Part shown: piece after piece, positions 19,531 through 29,884 of the stretch | Layout: the number at the start of each line of letters is the position of its first letter | Numbering within the stretch: the stretch's first letter is position 1 | Assembly (NCBI GenBank): GCA_963767685.1 | Contig: CAVYEZ010000010.1 | Location: 496,001-560,000, forward strand | Origin: Trebonia sp963767685 | GTDB lineage: Bacteria; Actinomycetota; Actinomycetes; Streptosporangiales; Streptosporangiaceae | DNA length: 64,000 nucleotides | Direction: 5' to 3' | Program-made: the position numbers and the translations under genes | The notes under the pieces: generated by a model | Databases searched by the model: none | The model's input: the letters and a program-made list of their open reading frames with translations, nothing else | Told to the model about the DNA's origin: nothing

Positions 19531-20220
19531 CTATGTCCCCAATGCGGACGGTTCCCCGCGATCATCCGGCCCTTGCGCCGGCTGGTCACGGGGGTCCATC
19601 CACTTCCGCGCGGTGGCATGCGGGCTCGGGAGCGTCCCGCGCAGGCAGGTGTCGCCCTGCGGGCGCAGCCCGTCGAGGGTGATGGCGAGGATCCGCTGGC
19701 GGATGCCGGACTCGTCGGACGTCCGGGGGTTGGCGCTCGGGCGGCTGAACTGCTCGATGATTCCCCAGACGTCGTCGCCGGTGACGTCGGGACGGGCCTG
19801 GCCCGAGGCCTGCGCGCGGGCCAGGACGCTCCGCAGGAGCAGGTCGCTGCGCTTGGCCGTGGCGAGCATCTCGCCGGTGACTTCGATGGTGCCGGCCAGT
19901 GGCGCGAACGCCCCGGCGCCGAAGCCAACGCAGGCGCGCACGTAGCCGAGCAGTCCGTCCCAGGGATCGGCGACGGCCAGGGCGGCTTCGGCGGCGTCGA
20001 TGACCTGGCGCAGGGACAGCACGCACAGGTACTGAAGCAGTTCGGTCTTGCTGCCGTAGCGGCGGTAGAGGCTGCCCATCCCGACACCCGCCCGTTCGGC
20101 GATGGCGGAGACGGGAGCCTCCCACCCTTGGGCGGCGAAGATCTCACGGGCCGCCGCGAGCACTCGCTGGTCGTTGCGGGCCGCTTCGGCCTGGCGCCCC
20201 TTCCTCACGACGCGGTCCAT
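19531..20220 (-). CDS. TetR-family regulator
   Basis: A 229-residue repressor. The N-terminal HTH reads RVLAAAREIFAAQGWEAPVSAIAERAGVGMGSLYRRYGSKTELLQ, with the conserved LYRRYGSK recognition turn. The ligand domain follows; the last ~25 residues are hydrophilic and atypical. I chose ATG 20220 because GGGAGGG lies 8 bases before it; ATG 20247 is in frame upstream. It is divergent from a quinone-reductase-like gene, and the shared gap contains a perfect 20-bp inverted repeat, so it probably controls both its own gene and the reductase-PPOX operon. Confidence 0.87.
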   Translation of the reverse strand: MDRVVRKGRQAEAARNDQRVLAAAREIFAAQGWEAPVSAIAERAGVGMGSLYRRYGSKTELLQYLCVLSLRQVIDAAEAALAVADPWDGLLGYVRACVGFGAGAFAPLAGTIEVTGEMLATAKRSDLLLRSVLARAQASGQARPDVTGDDVWGIIEQFSRPSANPRTSDESGIRQRILAITLDGLRPQGDTCLRGTLPSPHATARKWMDPRDQPAQGPDDRGEPSALGT

Positions 20221-20339
20221 GGGGCGCTGCCCTCCCTGGGGAGTCATGGTGGCGGGCTGACTAGGCCGCGGCCGTTCGGGATCGGCTTGTTCTTGATCTT
20301 GGCCGGCGTTGGGTCCGTTGGTTTCGATGGTACCGCTTG

Positions 20340-20385
20340 CGGAGTGATCCGCTCCGTTATAGCTTTAACGGAGCGGATCACTCCG
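20340..20385. promoter_or_regulatory. Perfect 20-bp inverted-repeat operator
   Basis: CGGAGTGATCCGCTCCGTTA (20340-20359) is repeated exactly in reverse complement at 20366-20385 with a 6-bp spacer. Each arm is itself partly palindromic (CGGAG-N7-CTCCG), so two TetR dimers could bind side by side. It ends 17 bp before the reductase ATG, overlapping the likely promoter, which favours repression. Confidence 0.75.
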
Positions 20386-20402
20386 ACTAATGGAGGTGCT
20401 GA

Positions 20403-21368
20403 ATGCGGGCGGTATGGCTGAAGGAGTTCGGGCCGCCGGAGGCGCTCGTTCCCGGTGAGGCGCCCGATCCGGTGCCCGGCGCCGGGCAGGTCGTGGTGGC
20501 GGTGTCGTTCGCGAACATCACGTTCGTGGAGACCCAGGTGCGGGCCGGGCGCTCGCCGTTCCCGCTGCCGCCGGGCGCGCTCCCGATGATCCCCGGCAAC
20601 GGCGTCGGCGGCGTGGTCGCCGCCACCGGCCCGGGCGCGGACGCGGCGCTCACCGGGCGCCGGGTGGTGTCGGGTACCGGGGGCCGCGGCGGTTACGCCG
20701 AGCGGGCGGCCGTGCCGGCCGGCGGCCTGGTCGAGGTGCCTGAGGGCATGGCGCTCGATGAGGCGGTGGCGCTGCTGGCCGACGGGCGGACGGCGATGGC
20801 CCTGGCCCGGGCGGCTCGCATCGCGCCGGGGGAACGGGTCCTGGTGCTGGCCGCCGCGGGCGGCGTGGGCAGCCTGCTGGTCCAGCTCGCGCAGGCCGCC
20901 GGCGCCCGGGTGCTGGCCGCCGCGGGCGGCCCCGGCAAGCTGCGGCTTGCCCGTGAGCTTGGCGCCGAGGTCACGGCGGACTACCGCCAGCCGGACTGGC
21001 CCGCCGCGCTCAGGGCGGCGGCCGGCGCCGCCGACGTGGTCTTCGACGGGGTCGGCGGGCAGATCGGGCGGGCGGCGTTCGGGCTGCTGGGGCCGGGCGG
21101 CCGGATGCTGAGCTACGGGCTTGCCAGTGGCGAGTTCACCGAGGTCAGCGAGGACGAGGCCAGGGGCAGGCAGGTGACAATCGCGCGCGGGGTCCCGGTC
21201 GCACCGGATGAGTCGACCGCGCTGACGCGGGCCGCGCTCGGCCTGGCGGCGGCCGGGCGCCTCCGGGCGGTGATCGGGCAGCGGTTCCCGCTGGAGGCAG
21301 CCGCCGCCGCGCACCGGGCGATCGAGGCCCGGGCCACGGTCGGCAAGACTCTTCTCGAGGTGTCATGA
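20403..21368 (+). CDS. Zinc-independent NADPH:quinone reductase-like MDR oxidoreductase
   Basis: A 321-residue medium-chain dehydrogenase/reductase of the quinone oxidoreductase class. The N-terminus MRAVWLKEFGPPEAL, the GNGVGGVV substrate-domain turn and the NADP-binding AAAGGVGSLLVQLAQAAGA (about residues 156-174) are visible. The cysteines and histidine of zinc alcohol dehydrogenases are absent. It probably reduces quinones or enones with NADPH, a detoxification task fitting TetR control. GGAGG precedes the ATG. Its stop overlaps the ATG of the PPOX gene (ATGA). Confidence 0.87.
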   Translation: MRAVWLKEFGPPEALVPGEAPDPVPGAGQVVVAVSFANITFVETQVRAGRSPFPLPPGALPMIPGNGVGGVVAATGPGADAALTGRRVVSGTGGRGGYAERAAVPAGGLVEVPEGMALDEAVALLADGRTAMALARAARIAPGERVLVLAAAGGVGSLLVQLAQAAGARVLAAAGGPGKLRLARELGAEVTADYRQPDWPAALRAAAGAADVVFDGVGGQIGRAAFGLLGPGGRMLSYGLASGEFTEVSEDEARGRQVTIARGVPVAPDESTALTRAALGLAAAGRLRAVIGQRFPLEAAAAAHRAIEARATVGKTLLEVS

Positions 21369-21817
21369 GCACTGGCAGCGCGAGAGACGCCATCTTCACC
21401 GAAGGCGAGCTGGCGTACATCGCCGCCCAGCGGCTCGGCCGGCTCGCCACCGTCCAGCCATCTGGCTATCCCCAGGTCAACCCCGTGTCCTGCTACTACA
21501 ACCCGGCCACCGGCACCATCGACATCGGCGGGCACAACATGACCGCCAGCCGCAAGTACCGCAACGTCCAGCGCAATCCCCGCGCGGCCGTCGTCATCGA
21601 CGACATGGCCGCCGGCCGCCCGCCCCGCATCCGCTGCCTGGAGATCCGCGGCCACGCCGAGGCCCTCACCGACCCGGACAGCACGATGGCCACCACCGGA
21701 GGACCCATCATCCGCATTTTCCCCCGGCGCATCATCAGCTGGGGCATCGATACGTCGCCCGCCGCACTCGGTTCCCGCGACGTGGCCCAGTCATCATGGC
21801 GAGGCGAGAGCGGCTAG
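21365..21817 (+). CDS. PPOX-class (F420/FMN-dependent) oxidoreductase
   Basis: A 150-residue split-barrel flavin-fold protein. FTEGELAYIAAQRLGRLATVQPSG opens the domain, and VNPVSCYYNPATGTIDIGG and NPRAAVVIDDMA follow the actinobacterial F420-dependent PPOX pattern. It may use F420H2 or FMN to reduce an unsaturated substrate. The ATG overlaps the quinone reductase stop, so both belong to one TetR-controlled operon. The C-terminal ~20 residues are poorly conserved. Confidence 0.83.
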   Translation: MSTGSARDAIFTEGELAYIAAQRLGRLATVQPSGYPQVNPVSCYYNPATGTIDIGGHNMTASRKYRNVQRNPRAAVVIDDMAAGRPPRIRCLEIRGHAEALTDPDSTMATTGGPIIRIFPRRIISWGIDTSPAALGSRDVAQSSWRGESG

Positions 21818-22002
21818 GGGCAACGCACGTCAGCTCCACCAGGGCGGGGCGCAGGCCACGGCGGCGTCGATCAGGTCCGCCTTGGTCGCCGTGTCGTCGC
21901 CGCGCCACGCCTCGATGGCCCCGGCGAACCCGGCGAGAGCTACTGCCTGGCCCATCACCTCTCAGTGGGCGAGGACGGGCAGCGCACTTGGTGTCCCTCC
22001 GG

Positions 22003-24402
22003 CTACAGGACACCGCGCCGCTGCAGCACCACGTACGAGATCCAGCCGGCCGGGATGGGCAGCCAGAACGTCGCCATGCGGAAGAGCAGCACCGCCGGTA
22101 TCGCCTGGTGCGCCGGGATGCCGATGGCCGTCAGGCCGGCGGCCAGCACGGCCTCGACTCCGCCGAGTCCGCCGGGCGTCGGCGTCGCCGATCCCACCGT
22201 GTTGCCGGCCAGGAAGACGACCGCGGCGGCCAGGATGGCCGGATGGGCACCCACCGACCAGAGGGCGGCGATGAGCGCCAGGGAGTAGGCGGCCGACAGC
22301 AGCAGGTTCGCGCCGGCGGCGATAGCTAGCCGGATGGGTTGGGAGACCGCGTCAAGCAGCCGCGGCCAGACCTGGCGCAGGCGCGGCCAGACGGCGCCGG
22401 TCACCCGCTTGCGGGTCTGCGGCACCGCCAGCACGACGATGATGGCGACGGCGATGACCGCCAGGCCGATCAGCACGTCGGCGCCCGGCGCGATCTTGAA
22501 CTTGCTGAGCCCCGAGCCGGTGAGCACGCCGAGCACGATCAGCAGCAGCACCGTGGTGACGATGTTCACCAGCTGCGACACCGTGACCGAGGCGGCGATG
22601 GTCCCCTCGTCCACCCCCTCCTTGTGCAGGTAGCGGGCGTTGACGGCCACATGGCCCACGGTCGGCGGCATGGCCACGCCGACGAACGCGCTGGCCAGCT
22701 GGACGAAGAAGCCGCGCCAGATGGAAAGGCGCTTGGGAACGAACGCCGCGATGCCGATGGCCGCCCCGAGATAGGTCACCGCGGATGCGAGGACCGCGAC
22801 GGCGAGCCAGCCGGGATTGGCCTGACTCAGCGTGCCGAGGACGTCGACGCCGGATATCTCGCCAATCAGCAGGTAGGCGGCGACTGTGAGGGCGACCGCG
22901 GTGAGCACGGTCCGCCAGCGGAAACGCTGCAGTTGAAGGGGGGGTACCGCGTCTTTTCTGTCACCGAGCAGCTGATGCCTGATCTCATTCAGCGAGCCGG
23001 CGGCGGCCCGCGCGGCCCGCCAGCCCCACGGCGTGAGGGCGACCGGTTGCACCACGGCTGCGACGGCGACCTGGTCCACCGGCCCGTAGCCGGCCCGCAG
23101 CGCCGCCACGGCGTCGGCTGGCCCGCAGCTCGGCGCCACCGTCGCCAGTCCCTGCACCAGGTCGAGGCGGCGGGTGAGGTCGCCAGAGCCGGGCTCGGCC
23201 TCGTCGAGCGAGCAGAACCCTGCCCGGTCCCCGGACATGAACACGTTGCCCGCCCGCACGTCACGGTGCGCGACGCCGATGTTGTGCAGGCGGCGCAGCG
23301 CCGCGAAGAGCGACGTGGCGCTGGCGAGCGGCGTGACCCCGGTTTCCTGGCCGGCGTCCGGGATGGTCGTGACGAGCACCAGGGTCTCACCGGGCATCTC
23401 GCCGAGTAGCCGGACCTCGGGACTAGGCACGTCCGCTTGCTGCGCCAAGCAGCAGGCGAGGGCGAGTTGCTGGACCTGGGCGCGGGAACTGAGCGCGATG
23501 TGCCCCGCGACGGCCGGACGGAGGCGGGCCAGCGCCCACAGCCGACGGGCCAGGCCCGATCCGCGGGTGTCGCGGCCGGACAGGTGAACGCGGATCCGGG
23601 TGCCGTCGGCCAGCTTCCCCTCCAGCCGGGCGCGGCTTGGCCCGGTTTCCGACAGGCCCGAGGCCGGTAGCCGCTGGCTGGTCAGCCAGCGAGTGAGCTC
23701 GCGAATGCCAGGCAGGACCGAGGCCGCGCCGAGCAGCCAGCGCACCACCCAGCCCGCCAGGAGACCGCCGGACGCCGCGATCACCACCGCGAACGGCGTG
23801 AGCGTGCCGACGGCCAGCCCGCTGATCAGCAGCGCCGCCCCCGCACGGGGCCACCAGCGCTGCCAGTGCGAGAGCCGGGACAGGTCGGTTCCCACCACGA
23901 ACGCGACGAACGCGGTGTCCACGATGAAGACGGACGGATTGCTGCCGTGCAGCACCGCGCGTTCCACCGTCGCGTTTTCGACCCGCCAGATGACCGTCGC
24001 GATGACCGCCGCCGAGGCGCCGACCAGCCCGGCGGCGACCGCGTTGAGCGCGTCCCGCCACTGATTGCGCACCAGCACGACCAGTGCCACGACCGCGAGG
24101 ACAAAGCTGGCCACTCCGGCGACCACGGCCGCCGCGTACGCCAGCCAGCGGGGGATGTGCAGCAGCCAGCTGGAGACGTCATCGGCCGCCTCCGTGCTGC
24201 CGAGGGGCAGCGCCTTGATGGTGCCGAGCACGACGGCGACAACGACGAACGCGAAAATCGCGAGCAGCAGGTCGGCGGGCCGGCGCACTCGGTCCGTGCC
24301 AGTGCGCCTGCCGACCGGCGGAACCGCGTCCGGCACGGCTTCCGCCGGGCTGATAGCGACGCCAGGCGCACCGCGCGGTTCCTCGCCTGTGCCAGTCACC
24401 AT
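22003..24402 (-). CDS. Kinase-like domain fused to a UPF0104/LPG-synthase-type flippase domain
   Basis: A 799-residue membrane protein. The N-terminal ~220 residues contain about six hydrophobic helices. A soluble domain (about 240-430) follows whose GVAHRDVRAGNVFMSG and FCSLDEAEPG mimic the HxDxxxxN and DxD loops of aminoglycoside-phosphotransferase or Kdo-kinase folds. The C-terminal part (about 480-799) has 8 or so helices with VAMPPTVGHVAVNARYLHKEGV and TPTPGGLGGVEAVLAAGL, the signature of the YbhN/lysylphosphatidylglycerol synthase TM (UPF0104) family. It may transport or modify a lipid; the kinase-like module may bind the head group. The ATG at 24402 is preceded by a long untranslated gap. 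No partner gene overlaps it. Confidence 0.82.
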   Translation of the reverse strand: MVTGTGEEPRGAPGVAISPAEAVPDAVPPVGRRTGTDRVRRPADLLLAIFAFVVVAVVLGTIKALPLGSTEAADDVSSWLLHIPRWLAYAAAVVAGVASFVLAVVALVVLVRNQWRDALNAVAAGLVGASAAVIATVIWRVENATVERAVLHGSNPSVFIVDTAFVAFVVGTDLSRLSHWQRWWPRAGAALLISGLAVGTLTPFAVVIAASGGLLAGWVVRWLLGAASVLPGIRELTRWLTSQRLPASGLSETGPSRARLEGKLADGTRIRVHLSGRDTRGSGLARRLWALARLRPAVAGHIALSSRAQVQQLALACCLAQQADVPSPEVRLLGEMPGETLVLVTTIPDAGQETGVTPLASATSLFAALRRLHNIGVAHRDVRAGNVFMSGDRAGFCSLDEAEPGSGDLTRRLDLVQGLATVAPSCGPADAVAALRAGYGPVDQVAVAAVVQPVALTPWGWRAARAAAGSLNEIRHQLLGDRKDAVPPLQLQRFRWRTVLTAVALTVAAYLLIGEISGVDVLGTLSQANPGWLAVAVLASAVTYLGAAIGIAAFVPKRLSIWRGFFVQLASAFVGVAMPPTVGHVAVNARYLHKEGVDEGTIAASVTVSQLVNIVTTVLLLIVLGVLTGSGLSKFKIAPGADVLIGLAVIAVAIIVVLAVPQTRKRVTGAVWPRLRQVWPRLLDAVSQPIRLAIAAGANLLLSAAYSLALIAALWSVGAHPAILAAAVVFLAGNTVGSATPTPGGLGGVEAVLAAGLTAIGIPAHQAIPAVLLFRMATFWLPIPAGWISYVVLQRRGVL

Positions 24403-24491
24403 GCCGAGAAGCTACCCCGTGGACCGCGCGGCATGTGGTTTATGAGGCGGTCAGTTTCCGGACGGTGACAACTCCGCGACCGCGGCCCGGC

Positions 24492-25790
24492 TCATCGGCG
24501 GGGTTGCCCTGACGCGGCGGTGGCGAGCCTGGAGCGGACGCGTACCAGAGGAGGATGCGGCACGTGCGGCTGCGGGACCGCGGTCAGGGAGAAGTCGGCG
24601 ATCGTGCCTGGCCGGAAGACGAGGCAGTGGGTGGAGCCGCCGAACTGGAAGTAGCCGAGTTCCTCGCCTTTGGCGACGTGGTAGCCGGGCCGGATTTCCT
24701 GGCCGATCACGCAGGACGATACCTCGTTCATGCCGACCGGCACGAAGGCCGTCAAGCCGATAACGGGGTTGTCGGCCTCGATCAGGATGACCGCCCGCGC
24801 CGCGACGTGCGCCAGGTACGACTGCGAGTACCGGGGCTCGACCGCGTCGGCGCCTTCGGAGTCGGCCTCGGAGTAGTAGGTGCCTTCCTGGACGAAGGCC
24901 CGCACGATCGTCCCGGCTACCGGACTGTGCCACCGGTGGTAGTCGGTAGCGCTCAGGAAAGCCTGGTAGACGGTTCCGCCGATGAACTGCTCCACCGACT
25001 CGTCGCTGGCCAGCATGTCCTGGAGCGAGTACGGCTGGCTCTTGATCCAGAACCGGTCCTGGCGCTGGACGTCCACCGCCAGGCCGTACGGGGTCGACTC
25101 GCACGCGCTGACGATGACGCTGTCGTCGTCCGGCGAGGCGACCGGCCGCGCGCCGCCGGCCAGCCGCCGGGTGAAGAAGTCGTTCCAGGACGTGAACCCC
25201 CAGTACTCGTCCTCGGGGTCGTGCCGGTACTGCTCGATGCCGATGGCCCGCCTGGCGGCCTCGCCTTTCCAGCCAGACGGCGAGTCGTTGAGGACGTAGC
25301 GGGAGTCACCGCTGCTGAGAAACTCGCACCAGACGTTCAGGATCTTCTTGAGCATCGCGTTGACCTGCTGGTTACGGAAGGCGGCGGAGCCGGCCGGCGT
25401 GCCCATGGCCCAGTCGAGGATCGCGCCGAGCGGCAGGACCACCATTGCGTCCTCGCTGTATTCCGGGGCCATCGTCAGCACCTCGTTGACCAGCCGCAGC
25501 AGCTGCGGCACGCTTTCCAGGTGCCGCTTGCGGTACTGCCGGTCCCGCGGCACCTGGGCGATCATCTCGCTGAGGTACATGCGGACCACCGGGTCGCGGT
25601 CGATCAGAGCCTGGAACTCGGCGAGCACCGGGTGCAGCGGGACCTGGTCGCCCTTGGCCGCTACCCGCTCCCGGTGACCGTTCAGCCATGCCTCTAGGTC
25701 ATCCTGGTTATCCGGCAGCCAGCCGCCCCGACGCCGCACGTCCCCGCTCACGGGGTGAAAAGCCACAGAATAATCCGCCATGGCAGGCAT
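24492..25790 (-). CDS. Phosphatidylserine-decarboxylase-family enzyme with PSDC-type N-terminal domain
   Basis: A 432-residue pyruvoyl-type decarboxylase homologue. The N-terminal ~180 residues (HPVLAEFQALIDRDPVVRMY and the following helices) match the domain found in large PSD relatives rather than in bacterial Psd. The catalytic domain has FTSWNDFFTRRL, YHRWHSPVAGTI with the catalytic histidines, and FGGST at residues 383-387, the self-cleavage site where Ser386 would become the pyruvoyl group. It has no membrane segment, unlike typical Psd. Fungal PsiD, a tryptophan decarboxylase, shares this architecture, so an amino-acid rather than phospholipid substrate is quite possible. It lies 56 bp downstream of a GH63-like glucosidase on the same strand. 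Confidence 0.8.
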   Translation of the reverse strand: MPAMADYSVAFHPVSGDVRRRGGWLPDNQDDLEAWLNGHRERVAAKGDQVPLHPVLAEFQALIDRDPVVRMYLSEMIAQVPRDRQYRKRHLESVPQLLRLVNEVLTMAPEYSEDAMVVLPLGAILDWAMGTPAGSAAFRNQQVNAMLKKILNVWCEFLSSGDSRYVLNDSPSGWKGEAARRAIGIEQYRHDPEDEYWGFTSWNDFFTRRLAGGARPVASPDDDSVIVSACESTPYGLAVDVQRQDRFWIKSQPYSLQDMLASDESVEQFIGGTVYQAFLSATDYHRWHSPVAGTIVRAFVQEGTYYSEADSEGADAVEPRYSQSYLAHVAARAVILIEADNPVIGLTAFVPVGMNEVSSCVIGQEIRPGYHVAKGEELGYFQFGGSTHCLVFRPGTIADFSLTAVPQPHVPHPPLVRVRSRLATAASGQPRR

Positions 25791-25846
25791 CTAACCCACG
25801 ACGGCGTCATCTAACGTGCGGGCGGCGGTTTGGTTTGGCCGCTTGG

Positions 25847-28528
<2,682 letters not shown>

Positions 28529-28704
28529 ATCCCCACCCCCATGGGTCACCTCTGGCACTATTCCCACCGGCGCCGCGGTGCACGCCGGGAATAGGGCTCG
28601 CCCATTCCGCGGGCGCCGTCGGGCGGCAATAGCCCTCCGGCTCAGTCAAGGGATAGGGTCCGGGTCACAAGCGGTTTGCAAACCACCAGCGGAGGGGGCG
28701 GCCC

Positions 28705-29538
28705 GTGCTAAGGCAGGTCGCGGAGGGCGTGCTGATCCACGAGAGCGAGTTCTGCCAGAGCAACGCCGTTGTCGTGCAGGGCCGGACTGGCGTGCTGCTC
28801 GTCGACCCCGGGGTTCTCGTCCACGAGATGGCCGCCCTCGCGGACGACCTTCGCGAGCTGGGCCAGCCCGTTGTGGCCGGGTTTTCTACGCACCCTCACT
28901 GGGATCACCTGCTCTGGCACGCCCGGCTCGGCGCGGCGCCCCGCTACGGCACGGCCCGCTGCGCGGCCACTGTCCGAGACCGGCTGGCGGACCCGGGCTG
29001 GAAGGCCCGCACCGCCGAGCTGATACCGCCGGACATCGCGGGGCAGGTACCGCTGGACCTGCTCGGCCTCATTACCGGCCTGCCTCCCGAGACAGCGCAG
29101 ATTCCGTGGGATGGCCCTCAAGTCCGGATTGTCGAGCATCAAGCGCATGCCCCGGGTCATGCGGCCCTGCTGATCGAGGAACGCGGGGTCCTCGTCGCCG
29201 GCGACATGCTTTCTGATGTCCTGATCCCGATGCTCGACTTGAACGGCACCGCTGACCCGATCGAGGACTACCTCGCCGCGCTGCGGCTGCTCGAGGGCCT
29301 GACGGGCGACGTCGAGGTCCTCGTCCCTGGCCACGGGTCCGTCGGCGGAGCCGATCAGGTACGCGCGCGGACCGGCCAGGACCGAGCGTACGTGCACGCC
29401 TTGCGTGACGCCCGTGCTCTCAGCGACCCGCGGGTCGGCCCATTGGCCAAGGACGGCTGGGACTGGGTGGCCGGCGTGCACCAACGGCAACTGCAGGGCC
29501 TCGCCCGAAGAAGCGAGCGCGACGGGACGCCCGGCTAG
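28705..29538 (+). CDS. MBL-fold metallo-hydrolase
   Basis: A 277-residue metallo-beta-lactamase-fold enzyme. The metal motif is STHPHWDH near residue 63-70 (THxHWDH), followed by APGHAALLIEERGVLVAGDML with the bridging histidine and aspartate, and VLVPGHGS near residue 210. Substrate is unknown; hydrolysis of a thioester, lactone or phosphodiester is possible. The GTG start follows GGAGGGGGCGGCCC, a good binding site. It is divergent from the glucosidase gene and ends at a dispersed hairpin. Confidence 0.85.
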   Translation: MLRQVAEGVLIHESEFCQSNAVVVQGRTGVLLVDPGVLVHEMAALADDLRELGQPVVAGFSTHPHWDHLLWHARLGAAPRYGTARCAATVRDRLADPGWKARTAELIPPDIAGQVPLDLLGLITGLPPETAQIPWDGPQVRIVEHQAHAPGHAALLIEERGVLVAGDMLSDVLIPMLDLNGTADPIEDYLAALRLLEGLTGDVEVLVPGHGSVGGADQVRARTGQDRAYVHALRDARALSDPRVGPLAKDGWDWVAGVHQRQLQGLARRSERDGTPG

Positions 29539-29590
29539 CGATCGGTGTGCGACACCACGCCATCGCCGGGAATGGGACGGGCCGAGGAAG

Positions 29591-29637
29591 CCGCTCCCGT
29601 TCGGGATAATCAGGGCTTTTATCCCGAACGGCAGCGG
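29591..29637. repeat. Dispersed hairpin repeat, copy B
   Basis: CCGTTCGGGATAA (29597-29609) pairs perfectly with TTATCCCGAACGG (29619-29631) around a 9-nt loop. The outer bases CCGCT/AGCGG (29591-29595, 29633-29637) extend the stem after one C-C mismatch. This is the most perfect of the three copies. Confidence 0.78.
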
Positions 29638-29748
29638 GATGGCCGTCTAGGGCCACGCTCACCCGGCAACGGGCCGACGCCGACGCGCCGTGACGAGTCA
29701 GCGGCGAGCCGGTTGTCAATGTCCGGCCGGCCGAAGACGGGTGGCTTG

Positions 29749-29790
29749 CCCCTGGCGGGCGGCTGGCGGCTACTTAGCCGCCGCCAGGGG
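29749..29790. terminator. Bidirectional terminator between convergent genes
   Basis: CCCCTGGCGGGCGGCT (29749-29764) pairs with AGCCGCCGCCAGGGG (29776-29790) with a single bulge. It lies between the MBL hydrolase and the STAND-WD40 gene. Confidence 0.65.
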
Positions 29791-29884
29791 GGACAGGGCG
29801 GCAACTGGCTGGGACAGCGCGCCGTGTACGCGCCGGGTCAACTCGTCGGCCGCGGTGCCGGCCCGGTTATCCAGCCCGCCTTGG

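Larger units (their letters stand above)
29539..29884. other. Convergent intergenic region with two hairpins
   Basis: Between two converging genes. It holds dispersed hairpin copy B and a GC-rich bidirectional terminator at 29749-29790. I find no gene. Confidence 0.6.
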
